From Geminicoccaceae bacterium (lineage in GTDB: Bacteria; Pseudomonadota; Alphaproteobacteria; Geminicoccales; Geminicoccaceae), in contig JACKIM010000001.1 of the NCBI GenBank assembly GCA_020638465.1, forward strand, positions 124,001 through 188,000: 64,000 nucleotides of DNA. The letters are read 5' to 3'. The position numbers were made by a program, and so were the translations under genes. The stretch's first letter is position 1. Each line of letters starts with the position of its first letter. The notes under the pieces are model-generated. The model did not search any database, was not told the DNA's origin, and saw only the letters and a list, made by a program, of their open reading frames with translations. Shown piece after piece: positions 24,821-33,808 of this stretch.

Positions 24821-25141
24821 TTAGTTGCCCCGGTTTTTCTCCACATAGTCTCTCAGCCGCCTCCTGGCCGTGTCGAATGCATCGGCCACGGCCGAATGAA
24901 TATCCGTCACGGGGTCGCGCTTGATGACGATCTCGTTTCTGGGCAGTCCCAATTCTATGCTTACCGTAAAGGATTTCGCCCTCTGATTGGTACGATGTGG
25001 ACTATCGATGACCACCCGGCCGGAGGTAATCCTGTCACAGACCTCGCTCAATTTTCTCATCCGGTCGCGTATCTCGTCCTCGACCGCGTCGCTGTGTTCG
25101 AGATTGTGAAACGTTACCTGCAACGGTTTGTCCATCATCAA
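24821..25141 (-). CDS. hpf: Ribosome hibernation promoting factor, short form
   Basis: A 106-aa protein of the HPF/RaiA (sigma-54 modulation) family: PLQVTFHNLEHSDAVEDEIR at the start, then SFTVSIELGLPRNEIVIKR and a C-terminal helix DAFDTARRRLRDYVEK. It binds in the mRNA/tRNA channel of 30S subunits to inactivate ribosomes under stress. The long-form C-terminal dimerisation domain is absent. Three consecutive ATG codons make the exact start uncertain by two residues. It is not beside rpoN, which is the commoner location, so it may be a second, stress-specific copy. Confidence 0.86.
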   Translation of the reverse strand: MMMDKPLQVTFHNLEHSDAVEDEIRDRMRKLSEVCDRITSGRVVIDSPHRTNQRAKSFTVSIELGLPRNEIVIKRDPVTDIHSAVADAFDTARRRLRDYVEKNRGN

Positions 25142-25460
25142 TTTCCCGAGTTTGGAGCGTTACGGGTTGTCCGCCGGTGATCGCACCGAAGTACGGACGG
25201 ACAGCCACTGTGACGGTTTGATCCTGATGCGGTCAATTTGACAATAAGCCTAATATAGGTATAATTTCTATAACAAAACAATCTGTGGCTTTTTCAATTC
25301 CCTTTGTGGTAGATAAGTCGTTCGCCGAATGTGCCCACGCTCAGCGGACGAATATTACGATCATGATGACTCCCGTTGTTTTCCGCAGCACTTCCTTGTT
25401 CTACCGTCACGGCAGCTGCACGATCCGAACCCGACAGCCCTGCGCGTGACGTCCCGACCG
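25142..25460. other. 319-base non-coding region with AT-rich promoter-like DNA
   Basis: This lies between the divergent hpf and PapD-like genes. The part around 25240-25310 is AT-rich (TAATATAGGTATAATTTCTA) and offers plausible -10 elements. No gene is convincing here; the frame upstream of 25461 is open but its translation is unlike the chaperone family. Confidence 0.5.
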
Positions 25461-26162
25461 ATGGGGCTGGCACGTTTCACCTTGGCCGGACTGTGTCTGT
25501 GGCTCCTTGGAGCCCATGCCGCGGCGGCCTTTTCGATCTCGGCAGGACGTATCCAACTGTCCGACGAAAACCCGGTTGCCAGCGTGATTCTGTACAATGG
25601 CACGGCGACGAGCGCCATTATCCATGCCGAAGCCTTTCAGTGGAATTCGTCGTCAACGGGCGATCAGAGGCCGATCAAGGCACGCGACATTCTCGTCTCA
25701 CCGCGTTCCTTTCATCTTGCCCAAGGAGCCAGCCAGGAAATCCGCCTGCGCGAACGGCAACGGACCAGCAACCGGGAAAGAACCTACCGGCTGGTAATCG
25801 GCGAGATCCCCAATTCGATGGAGGTCACCGTCGTCAACGTCGAGTTCGCGACGAAATTCGATTTGCCCGTGTTCGTCACGCCGGAAGGTGCCCATCCCGA
25901 GCCGCAATGGCGGATCAGTGAAAGTGGCACCATGAGCTCGGCCATCGAACTTTCCAACACGGGCACCGCCCATCTCCATGTCGAGAATCTCGTGGTCAGC
26001 CGACGAACGGACGGCAAGGCGATCACCACCGTCAGGGCCCCCTTCGACGTGCTGGCCGGCCGCTTCCTGACCATGCCGATCGGTACCGTAGCGCGTGGCG
26101 TGCCCCTGCGCGTCGAAGCACAGACCAATATCGGGCCGATCATGGTCGAATTCCCCCCCTGA
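25461..26162 (+). CDS. PapD-like periplasmic pilus chaperone
   Basis: A 233-aa protein with a signal peptide (LARFTLAGLCLWLLGAHAAA) and two Ig-like domains of the fimbrial chaperone family: an N-terminal FSISAGRIQLSDENPVASVIL strand set, SPRSFHLAQGASQEIRLR with the subunit-binding basic positions, and YRLVIGEIP. These proteins cap pilin subunits by donor-strand complementation. No usher or fimbrial subunit gene is adjacent, so it may serve a remote operon or a spore-coat-U-type structure. The ATG at 25461 directly precedes the signal peptide. Confidence 0.84.
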   Translation: MGLARFTLAGLCLWLLGAHAAAAFSISAGRIQLSDENPVASVILYNGTATSAIIHAEAFQWNSSSTGDQRPIKARDILVSPRSFHLAQGASQEIRLRERQRTSNRERTYRLVIGEIPNSMEVTVVNVEFATKFDLPVFVTPEGAHPEPQWRISESGTMSSAIELSNTGTAHLHVENLVVSRRTDGKAITTVRAPFDVLAGRFLTMPIGTVARGVPLRVEAQTNIGPIMVEFPP

Positions 26163-26251
26163 CTTCCCTCTTCACGCCAGATGGAGAATGTCCCGGTACC
26201 AGGAGAGATATCGATGATACCGGATCGCCACGATCCCGTGTCCCGTGTCGA

Positions 26252-26455
26252 TCAGGGGGTGTTGGCCACCGACAGGGTATCGCCGATCTTCTGCCAGCTG
26301 ATGACGATCTGATCGCTGACCTGCGTGAGAATGATGATGCAGATCACGGCCAGAAGCGATCCCAGCAGGCCATATTCTATGGAATTGCTTCCACGTTCGT
26401 CGCTCAGCAATGCATCGAAAAGCGCATGGCCCATCCGGAATTTAGCCGCGAACAT
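26252..26455 (-). CDS. Flp-family type IVb pilin
   Basis: A 67-aa pilin. After a short leader, the Flp signature RGSNSIEYGLLGSLLAVICI is present, with the conserved Glu five residues into the mature part and a hydrophobic helix that forms the fibre core. Tad secretion systems assemble such subunits after TadV/CpaA cleavage. No tad or cpa genes are in the window. Confidence 0.86.
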   Translation of the reverse strand: MFAAKFRMGHALFDALLSDERGSNSIEYGLLGSLLAVICIIILTQVSDQIVISWQKIGDTLSVANTP

Positions 26456-26585
26456 ATCCGATCTCCATCCTTCGCACGGAGGAGATGATCGCCGAATGCC
26501 CTTAAGGTTTCACTAAAAAGTCCGGTTTTTCAGCGTGATTTGCCGTCGATGGATACAATGTCGCGGTTCGCGCCGTGCGGCCATC

Positions 26586-26831
26586 TCAGTTGATGGCCTC
26601 TCGCATGCCCTTCACCAGCGCTGTTCCCGTCGACGTCCACAGGCTGCTCGATTCGCCGCCGAACCCGACGAGCGCGGCCACTGCCGTAATCGCCACTACC
26701 GCCGCCAGCAGCGCATATTCGATTGCCGTGGCTCCTCCGGTCACTCCGGCAAGACGGACAAAAGCCAGCGGCCAGCGACACGCCGACACCCCATGCAGGC
26801 CCGCAAGATGCCACAAGCTCGCAATGTTCAT
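26586..26831 (-). CDS. Second Flp-family type IVb pilin
   Basis: An 81-aa protein starting MNIASLWHLAG. It has the Flp core GGATAIEYALLAAVVAITAV and a C-terminal domain GESSSLWTSTGTALVKGM. It has a longer leader than the neighbouring pilin 130 bases downstream and clearly different sequence, so the two are paralogues rather than a recent copy. The start at 26831 follows a purine-rich GGGACC site; upstream in-frame codons are of low quality. Confidence 0.82.
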   Translation of the reverse strand: MNIASLWHLAGLHGVSACRWPLAFVRLAGVTGGATAIEYALLAAVVAITAVAALVGFGGESSSLWTSTGTALVKGMREAIN

Positions 26832-27007
26832 CGCAGGGTCCCTTTTGTCCCACCTCCCGGTCGGACGCGGCCAGTCGCCCGTACGCGCGGTCGGAAACCG
26901 GATCGTCAAGGCGTGATCCCGACAAGCTAGCATGCCGACGTTAACGAGTCTTTAACTCCTACATCCCGGCACGGCCGCATCGGCGGACGATTCCCCACGC
27001 CCCGCCG

Positions 27008-29128
27008 TCAGTTCTTCCCAAGCAGATTGCCCAGCGAGTTGATCAGCTTGTCCCCGACCTTGCTCCCGCTGCCCGCGCCATCGGCAGGCCCCATTGCAGC
27101 ACCCGCACTCCCGCTCGCGGGAGTACCATTCGATGTATCCGTCCCGAACAGCCCCTCGACGACGTTGCCCAGCCCTTTCTCGGAGCCGCCGCCGACGATC
27201 GACTCGAGCTTCTTGCCCAGATTCTCGACAGCCGCGGGATCCTTGGCAAGGCTGCTCACTGCGGAGGTGAGTCCACCGGGCTCCAGCACATTGCCCGAAA
27301 GAATCCCGTTGATCTTCAACTGGACGCTTGGATCGGCCCAGGGGCCAGTGATGGCCACCGGAATACCGGCCCGGAAGTCCGGTTCACTCTTCGCATCCTG
27401 GCCCTGAAGGGTCGACGCCACCTCGGGTTCGATGGCGTAGTCGAGCTTCTGGTCGGGAAGATCGACCGTACCCGCCCCGTTCAGTCGCAGCAGCGGTGCG
27501 CGCAGGGCCAGATCCCTGTTGTCCAGTATGCCCTTGTCGATGGTGAATGTGCCGCCCAACTCCGCAAAATCGGTGTTGCGCGCCTCACCTGCCGAACTGC
27601 TCACGCCCAGTGTCAGGATCTCGCGCATCAGCGCACCGATATTGATGCCGATCAGGGCTCCGTCGCGGAACATGATCTGCCCCTTGCCGGCCAGCCCTTG
27701 CATCAGGGCCCGAACACTGTTGCCCTTGCTGGCGACCTCCACCTGCAGGTCACCCTTGCCGGCCAACCGCTCGAACTGTGCAACACTCTTGAGCAGGGGC
27801 AGCATGTCGATGCCGCTGGCCTTGATGTCCGCCTTCATGTCAGGGGACTCGCTGCCGACGACATCGAGATTGACCGCCAGGGTCCCGTCATAGAGCGTCT
27901 GATCGCTGACCTCGACGCCGGCATGGCTCGCGTCTGCCAGCAAATGGAGCTTGCCCGCGCCCAGGTCCAGCGGATCGGCCTTCAGGCCCGCGTGATCGAC
28001 CGTCAGATCCATGTCGACCGGCAGGGGCAGGGGCAAATCGAGTGGATCCGCAGGCCAGCCGGAAGACGCCCTGGCGGCCGAATCATCTCCCTTGCCGCCA
28101 CTATCCATTTTCTTTGCGGGCAAGTAGGGAGTGAGGTCCATGGCTGCCAGGGACAACGTGCCGGTCACCTTGGGACGATCGCCCAGGGCAATCGACAGAT
28201 CGCCCTGCGCCGAGAGATCGTCGACACTGGCCTTCAATCCACTGATGTCGACATGGTCGGGACCGCTCTTGACATCGGCATCGATACTGACGGTCTTCAG
28301 CGTGCCATCGGGCAGGTCGAGAGGCTTTCCAGCCCAGGACGCCAGACCACGCAGATCGGTCAGGTCGACAACCGTCTTCAGATCGACGGCGTGCGCTCCG
28401 GCATCGAGGTTTCCCTTCATCGATGCCTTCCCGCCCGGCAGGTCGAAGGCGAGCTCCACATCGCTCGCTCCTCCCTCTGCCAGCTTGCCGGCATCGGCGA
28501 CCTTGCCCTCGACGCTGGCGGTCTGGCCGCCCTGCTCGACCGAGCCGTTGATGTCGATGGCGGGGGAATCCGTCGCCCCGGCAATCGTCAGGCGGATACC
28601 GCCAAACTCGCGCTTGATACCCTGGACCCGATCATCATAGGTGACAGTACCATCCTCGATACGGATGTTGCCCACGACCAGTCGAGGCATCTTTCCGCCG
28701 CCATGGCCGCCACGCTCCCGCTCGTCACCCTTCTGCGCATCCGGGTAAAACTGCCAGTTGGGTACGCCGCTCTCGTTGACCGATAGATGTGCCGTGGGCT
28801 TGACCAGCGTCAACGTGCCGATATCGATCCGGTCCTGAAACCACGCCAGCGCATCGACCGCGAGCGTCAGTTCGTCGAACGATGCCATCGTTGCGTAGGC
28901 ATCGCCCTCGCGATTGGCAAGGCTGACGCTGGTGGCATGGACCGTGAGCGGCGGGAGAAGCGTGTAATCGAGATCGCCGGCAATCACCAGTTTCCGCCCG
29001 AGCGCCCTGCTGGCGAGACTCTCGATCTGCCCCTTCACGAAAGAGGTCGGCAGGACAAAGGGCGCGGCGACGACAGCCACCACCAGCAGCACGACGATCA
29101 GGAGCAATGTGGTCAGGAACTTGCGCAT
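27008..29128 (-). CDS. AsmA family outer-membrane/lipid homeostasis protein
   Basis: A 706-aa protein with one N-terminal membrane helix (FLTTLLLIVVLLVVAVVAAPF) followed by a large periplasmic region rich in beta strands. The AsmA signature is at the start (SLASRALGRKLVIAGDLDYT ... LLPPLTVHATSVSLANREG) and again at the C-terminal AsmA_2 domain (DMLPLLKSVAQFERLAGKGD). AsmA/TamB-like proteins are thought to bridge inner and outer membranes and move phospholipids. The end is a Gly/Ser/Ala-rich low-complexity tail. It stands as a single gene. Confidence 0.92.
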   Translation of the reverse strand: MRKFLTTLLLIVVLLVVAVVAAPFVLPTSFVKGQIESLASRALGRKLVIAGDLDYTLLPPLTVHATSVSLANREGDAYATMASFDELTLAVDALAWFQDRIDIGTLTLVKPTAHLSVNESGVPNWQFYPDAQKGDERERGGHGGGKMPRLVVGNIRIEDGTVTYDDRVQGIKREFGGIRLTIAGATDSPAIDINGSVEQGGQTASVEGKVADAGKLAEGGASDVELAFDLPGGKASMKGNLDAGAHAVDLKTVVDLTDLRGLASWAGKPLDLPDGTLKTVSIDADVKSGPDHVDISGLKASVDDLSAQGDLSIALGDRPKVTGTLSLAAMDLTPYLPAKKMDSGGKGDDSAARASSGWPADPLDLPLPLPVDMDLTVDHAGLKADPLDLGAGKLHLLADASHAGVEVSDQTLYDGTLAVNLDVVGSESPDMKADIKASGIDMLPLLKSVAQFERLAGKGDLQVEVASKGNSVRALMQGLAGKGQIMFRDGALIGINIGALMREILTLGVSSSAGEARNTDFAELGGTFTIDKGILDNRDLALRAPLLRLNGAGTVDLPDQKLDYAIEPEVASTLQGQDAKSEPDFRAGIPVAITGPWADPSVQLKINGILSGNVLEPGGLTSAVSSLAKDPAAVENLGKKLESIVGGGSEKGLGNVVEGLFGTDTSNGTPASGSAGAAMGPADGAGSGSKVGDKLINSLGNLLGKN

Positions 29129-29319
29129 GGATCCGACTTTTCAATGAATGACAGGGAAGATCGAAGCGTCATGTTTACCGGCATCATGCCGGTATTTGCT
29201 CCCCGGCACCAGTCGCCGGAACGTCGCAATTGCCAGGGACGGGTGGAGATCGGATGACAGGCGGAAGACTCCCGGTTCATGTGCCGGGCCGATCACGTGA
29301 AGACCGGGCCGGCACGCTG

Positions 29320-30252
29320 TCAGGGCAAGGCCATCAGATAGGTGACAATCGCCTTGCGGTCCTCATCCGAAATCCTGGAAGTATCGTTGGCGATGATCTT
29401 CGCCATGCCGCCTCCGGCGAAATCGCCATCCGGCATCATTCCAAGATTGAGGAACATCTCCAGATCGCCAGCACTCCAGTCGCCGATCCCCGCGGCATCG
29501 TGGGTGATCGCCGGGACCTTCTCGCCCTCCGCTCCGTCCGGATTGCCCGCGTAGGAACGGCTGGTATCGAGCGCACCGAAGATGTTGCGCGGAGTGTGAC
29601 ACTCGGCACAATGCCCTGGCCCCTCGGTCAGGTAGGCTCCCCGGTTCCACAGGTCGTCATGTTCCGGATCGGGTTCGAACCGGGCTGGCTCGAAGAACAT
29701 CCAGCGCCATCCCCACAGGGCGAAACGGACGTCGAAGGGAATTTCCAGGTTGGGCCAGACCGGCATGCGCAACACATGGTCCGGCGTCGTCGCCTCCACC
29801 GGCTCCATGGTGTCCAGATAGGACTTCAGCGCCTTCAGGTCCTCGTCCGTCATCCTCGTGTAGGATGTAAAGGGGAAGGCCGGGTAGAATGGCTCGCCTT
29901 CGGGCGAAATGCCCTCCCTCATGGCCTTGATGAAGTCCGCCTCGGTCCAGCCGCCGATGCCTGTTTTCGGATCGGGCGTGATATTAGGCGGGTAAAAGGT
30001 GCCGAAGGGAGAAACGATCGGATCGCCACCGGCCAGCAGCGGTCCCTTTTTCGTGGTGTGGCAATTGGTACAGCCACCGATGTGAAACAACATCTCGCCA
30101 CGCTCGGTGGACGGGTCCGTGGCGGACGGCTCGGGAAGCGTCGCCGCTTCGGTTCGTTCGATGAATCCATGGTCGAGAAACTGCACCGGACCGGCCATCA
30201 CGACAGTGGCGGCCACGATCACGGTGGTGAGGTGCCAGACGGTCATACGCAT
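29320..30252 (-). CDS. Diheme c-type cytochrome (dehydrogenase electron acceptor type)
   Basis: A 310-aa exported cytochrome. An N-terminal hydrophobic helix (residues 5-23) may be an uncleaved anchor or signal. Heme 1 is bound by CTNCH (Cys61, Cys64, His65) and heme 2 by CAECH (Cys215, Cys218, His219). The FYPAFPFTSYTRMTDEDLKAL segment is characteristic of cytochrome subunits of membrane sugar/alcohol dehydrogenases and related diheme cytochromes. No dehydrogenase gene is adjacent; cytochrome c' lies upstream on the same strand. Confidence 0.9.
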   Translation of the reverse strand: MRMTVWHLTTVIVAATVVMAGPVQFLDHGFIERTEAATLPEPSATDPSTERGEMLFHIGGCTNCHTTKKGPLLAGGDPIVSPFGTFYPPNITPDPKTGIGGWTEADFIKAMREGISPEGEPFYPAFPFTSYTRMTDEDLKALKSYLDTMEPVEATTPDHVLRMPVWPNLEIPFDVRFALWGWRWMFFEPARFEPDPEHDDLWNRGAYLTEGPGHCAECHTPRNIFGALDTSRSYAGNPDGAEGEKVPAITHDAAGIGDWSAGDLEMFLNLGMMPDGDFAGGGMAKIIANDTSRISDEDRKAIVTYLMALP

Positions 30253-30337
30253 GTGCGGAAAAATCTGCCAATAGGGTGATATCCCGCCAGGCCGGTTCCG
30301 GCCCGGACGGGACAGGACAAAAAACGACAGGATGGTA

Positions 30338-30389
30338 TTCCCGACCGAGTGGAATCCCGACCGATTCGGGACGATACTGCGGTCGGGAA
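30338..30389 (-). terminator. Nested-stem terminator after cytochrome c'
   Basis: An outer 10-bp stem (TTCCCGACCG with CGGTCGGGAA) encloses an inner 6-bp stem TCCCGA/TCGGGA, 10 bases after the cytochrome c' stop. On the minus strand a T-rich run (GTTTTTTG) follows about 15 bases later. It probably separates the two cytochrome genes. Confidence 0.6.
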
Positions 30390-30398
30390 CGGGTCACG

Positions 30399-30851
30399 TC
30401 AGTCCTTCTTGCGGAAGTCGCCGTGACATTCGCCACAGCCTTCCTTGCCCATCTTGGCGAATGCCGCCAGCGTCGCCTGGGCATCGCCACCGGTGGCAGC
30501 CTCCGCCAGATCGGCCGAGAGCTCGGCGAGAACGTCCGAGTCCGACTTGAACTCGTCCGGCTTTTCCCAGATCGACGGGAGGGCGTAGGTCTCGCCGCTG
30601 TCGCTGCCTGCGGGGAACATCGCCGGCAGGTGGCTGGCGAGCGAACTGATGGCTTCAGCGTGCGGCACCACCTGGTCGAGGGGCTGGGTCTGTTCCGTGA
30701 GAATCGACTTGATCGCGGCAGTATGTGCACCGAAGGACTTCATGACCGCCTGGCGATAGGCCACGACACCCGTGGCATTCTCGGCATACACGCTCGCGGA
30801 ACCGAGCAGGACGACGGCAGCGGCGGCCGTGCTCACAAGAGACAGTTTCAT
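30399..30851 (-). CDS. Cytochrome c' (cytochrome c prime)
   Basis: A 150-aa periplasmic protein: signal peptide to about VYA (residue 23), then a four-helix bundle with YRQAVMKSFGAHTAAIKSIL, and the C-terminal heme site Cys139-G-E-Cys142-His143. Cytochromes c' bind NO and CO at a five-coordinate heme and are linked to nitrosative-stress protection. The ATG at 30851 is preferred because GGGAGG is well placed for it; another ATG two codons upstream is too close. Confidence 0.92.
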   Translation of the reverse strand: MKLSLVSTAAAAVVLLGSASVYAENATGVVAYRQAVMKSFGAHTAAIKSILTEQTQPLDQVVPHAEAISSLASHLPAMFPAGSDSGETYALPSIWEKPDEFKSDSDVLAELSADLAEAATGGDAQATLAAFAKMGKEGCGECHGDFRKKD

Positions 30852-30978
30852 CGACATCCTCCCAATGGGGACAAGAGTGACAAGCCGGGACAATCCGATC
30901 TCGACGTCGCATACCCAACACGAATCGCGATCATGTGCAATTGGCGATTGTCTTCTTCACAAATGATTGAGCGAGGTG

Positions 30979-32748
30979 TCAGCGGCCTGTTTCAGCGGAC
31001 ATCGGTGCCGCATCGACAATCTCGAAAGAGGGACGAACCTGACCGCGATATTCTTCCCGCTTCAATTTTCCTGCCAGCATGACCATGCCGCCATCACGGG
31101 AAAGATGATAATCGAGGTCCTTTTGTGCGGCGCGAAAGGCGATGGCCTTCACGGCACCGCCGGCCGGACCGCCGATGAGGCACGACAGGTGGCCGGTCCC
31201 CACCGTACGCGGCCGCATGATCCGCGCCTCACGCAGCCCCAGCAGCGGCTCCGGATTGCCCGCGCCAAAGGGAGCCAGGGCACCGAGCTTTTCCACCAGA
31301 TCGAGATTGACGCCGGATGGCGATATCAATCCTTCGAGGTCGAGTGGCAGTGGTGCAGGAGGTTTGCCCGTCCCGCCGACCTCGTCGACAAACTGTTCGA
31401 AGGCTGGAAGCTTGTCCCGCTCGATGGTGATGCCGGCAGCCATCGGATGCCCCCCGCCCTTGACCAGCAGGCCGGCTTCACGTGCTTCGAGAACGATCCG
31501 CCCGATGTCGATCCCCGGCACCGAGCGCGCCGAACCGACACCGGTATTCCCATCGAAGCCGATGGCGAAACATGGCCGGTGGTAACGCTCCATGAGACGG
31601 GCGGCAACGATACCGACGACCCCCACATGCCAGCCATCCGCGGCCGCGACGAGGATCGACCGGCCCGCTTCGACCTGCGTCTCGACAGAGCGTTCGGCGG
31701 CCTTGAGGCACTCGTGTTCGAGTTGTTGACGACGGTGGTTGAGTTCGTCCAGTGCCGCCGCGAGCCCCTCGGCATCGCCGTCGTCTTCGGTAACCAGCAA
31801 TTTCCATCCGAGATCGCTGCGCCCCAGCCTGCCGCCGGCATTGATCCGCGGCCCGAACGCAAAGCCGAACTGTGTCGCCTCACGCACCACCTCGACGCCC
31901 GCGGCCCGGCCCAGCGCCCTCATGCCCGGATTGGCGCCGGCAGCGGCCACCTTGAGCCCCTGGCGCACGAAGGCCCGGTTCAAGCCGTGCAGCGGTACGA
32001 CATCACAGACGGTACCGAGCGCCACCAGATCGAGCCAGCGCATGAGATCGGGCACCGGGCCGTGCTGACGAAGCAACCGGTTGAGCCCCACCAGCAGCAC
32101 GAACGTGACGCCGACCGCGGCCAAATGCCTCAGCGGACCTTCCTGATCCAGGCGGTTGGGGTTGATGACAGCCAACGCCGCGGGAAGGACCCTGTCGGCC
32201 AGATGATGGTCAACGACAATGGTATCCAGTCCACGCGATACCGCGTGCTCCAGCGCCTCATGCGCGGTCGTGCCGCTGTCCAGCGTCACCAGCAGGACCG
32301 CACCGGCATCGGCCAGGCGGTCGATGGCCCCGGGATTGGGGCCATAACCGTCCTTCAACCGGTCGGGGATCGCCACGTCGAAGGGACAGTCAAAGGCTGT
32401 CAGATATCGCGCAAGCAAGGCGGTCGATGTCGCTCCATCGACGTCATAATCCCCGATGATCCCGACCCGCTCACGCGCGCGGATGGCCCGCGCCAACCGC
32501 TCGACCGCCGAATCGAGGTCAAGCAGGTGCGACGGATCGGGCAACAGGTCGCGTATGCGCGGATCGAGAAACGAGGTCGCGCCTTCCTGATCCATGTCGC
32601 GGCAGGCAAGGACCCGGGCAACGATCTCCGGCAAATGCAGGCGCTGGCTCAGTCTTGCCGTCCTGCCGGGATCGGGTTCGATGAGCGACCAGCGGCGACC
32701 GGTGAAGGAACTCTCGACGAGCGTTGCCCGCCCGGTCCCCGCCGTCAC
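30979..32748 (-). CDS. recJ: Single-stranded-DNA-specific exonuclease RecJ
   Basis: An exonuclease of the DHH phosphoesterase family that degrades single-stranded DNA 5' to 3' in recombination and repair. Motifs in order: GIIGDYDVDGATS, LLVTLDSGTTAHEA, IVVDHHLAD, then the DHHA1-side KGGGHPMAAG and the OB-fold region near the C-terminus (APFGAGNPEP). Length (~590 aa) is normal. The start is uncertain: GTG at 32748 (used here) or TTG at 32793, which would overlap glpX by 41 bases. It is the last gene of the run aminotransferase-hom-glpX-recJ. Confidence 0.93.
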   Translation of the reverse strand: MTAGTGRATLVESSFTGRRWSLIEPDPGRTARLSQRLHLPEIVARVLACRDMDQEGATSFLDPRIRDLLPDPSHLLDLDSAVERLARAIRARERVGIIGDYDVDGATSTALLARYLTAFDCPFDVAIPDRLKDGYGPNPGAIDRLADAGAVLLVTLDSGTTAHEALEHAVSRGLDTIVVDHHLADRVLPAALAVINPNRLDQEGPLRHLAAVGVTFVLLVGLNRLLRQHGPVPDLMRWLDLVALGTVCDVVPLHGLNRAFVRQGLKVAAAGANPGMRALGRAAGVEVVREATQFGFAFGPRINAGGRLGRSDLGWKLLVTEDDGDAEGLAAALDELNHRRQQLEHECLKAAERSVETQVEAGRSILVAAADGWHVGVVGIVAARLMERYHRPCFAIGFDGNTGVGSARSVPGIDIGRIVLEAREAGLLVKGGGHPMAAGITIERDKLPAFEQFVDEVGGTGKPPAPLPLDLEGLISPSGVNLDLVEKLGALAPFGAGNPEPLLGLREARIMRPRTVGTGHLSCLIGGPAGGAVKAIAFRAAQKDLDYHLSRDGGMVMLAGKLKREEYRGQVRPSFEIVDAAPMSAETGR

Positions 32749-32752
32749 CGTC

Positions 32753-33745
32753 TCAGCGACCGAAATGCGGGACAACGTCTGCCTTGCGGGCAATGTTGTG
32801 CTCGGCCTGGATCAGGCGCACCGTGCCGGTCTTGGAGCGCATGACGATCGATTCGGTCATCAGGTGGTTGCCCACACGGCGAATGCCCTTGAGCATGGTG
32901 CCATCTGTCACGCCGGTTGCCGTGAACATCACATCGCCACGGGCAAGCTCGTCGACCTGGTAGACACGGTTGAGATCGTCGACGCCCATGCGCCTGGCCC
33001 GTGTCTTTTCTTCCTCGTTGCGGAAGGCGAGCTGTCCCTGGAACTGTCCGCCAATGCAGCGCAGGGCCGCAGCGGCAAGCACCCCTTCAGGTGCGCCGCC
33101 CGTCCCCATGTAGATGTCGATGCCGCTGTCGGCGCGCGAGGTCGCGATGACACCGGCGACATCACCGTCGCTGATGAGACGGATACGGGCTCCAGCCTTG
33201 CGAACATCGCCGATCAGCTTTTCATGGCGCGGACGATCGAGGATGAGGACCACCAGTTCCGCCACCGAAACGCCCTTGGCGTCGGCGAGGTTGCCGAGGT
33301 TTTCCGCCGGGGCCTTCGTAATATCGATGATCCCTTCGGGGAGACCGCCGCCAACCGCGATCTTGTTCATGTAGGTGTCGGGAGCATTGAGGAAACCGCC
33401 ATGCGGGGCCATGGCCAGACAGGCGATCGCGTTGGGGCCGCCCTTCGCGCAGATGGTTGTCCCCTCCAGCGGATCGAGGGCAATATCCACTTTCGGACCT
33501 TTGCCAGTCCCCACCTTCTCACCGATGTAGAGCATCGGTGCCTCGTCGCGCTCGCCCTCGCCAATCACCACCGTGCCGGCGATGTCCAGCACATTGAGCG
33601 CATTGCGCATGGCGTCGACGGCAGCCTGGTCCGCGGCCTTCTCGTCGCCCCGCCCCATGAGCATCGATGCCGCCAGCGCGGCAGCCTCGGTCACGCGGAC
33701 GCTATCCAGCGCCATGTTGCGGTCTTCACTCTGGTAGTCGCTCAT
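32753..33745 (-). CDS. glpX: Class II fructose-1,6-bisphosphatase GlpX
   Basis: A 330-aa enzyme that hydrolyses fructose-1,6-bisphosphate to fructose-6-phosphate in gluconeogenesis or the Calvin cycle. Family motifs are VVIGEGERDEAPMLYIGE, the metal/phosphate site DIALDPLEGTTICAKG, APHGGFLNAPDTYM and the C-terminal GTGGAPEGVLAAAAL. Some alphaproteobacterial GlpX also act on sedoheptulose bisphosphate. ATG 33745 was chosen at the family start. It is downstream of hom by ~60 bases on the same strand. Confidence 0.95.
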   Translation of the reverse strand: MSDYQSEDRNMALDSVRVTEAAALAASMLMGRGDEKAADQAAVDAMRNALNVLDIAGTVVIGEGERDEAPMLYIGEKVGTGKGPKVDIALDPLEGTTICAKGGPNAIACLAMAPHGGFLNAPDTYMNKIAVGGGLPEGIIDITKAPAENLGNLADAKGVSVAELVVLILDRPRHEKLIGDVRKAGARIRLISDGDVAGVIATSRADSGIDIYMGTGGAPEGVLAAAALRCIGGQFQGQLAFRNEEEKTRARRMGVDDLNRVYQVDELARGDVMFTATGVTDGTMLKGIRRVGNHLMTESIVMRSKTGTVRLIQAEHNIARKADVVPHFGR

Positions 33746-33808
33746 CCATGCCTCTCCTCGACGCCCGCCCTCGCACAAGTGCTCGCGGCGGAACCATTCA
33801 TCAATCGC

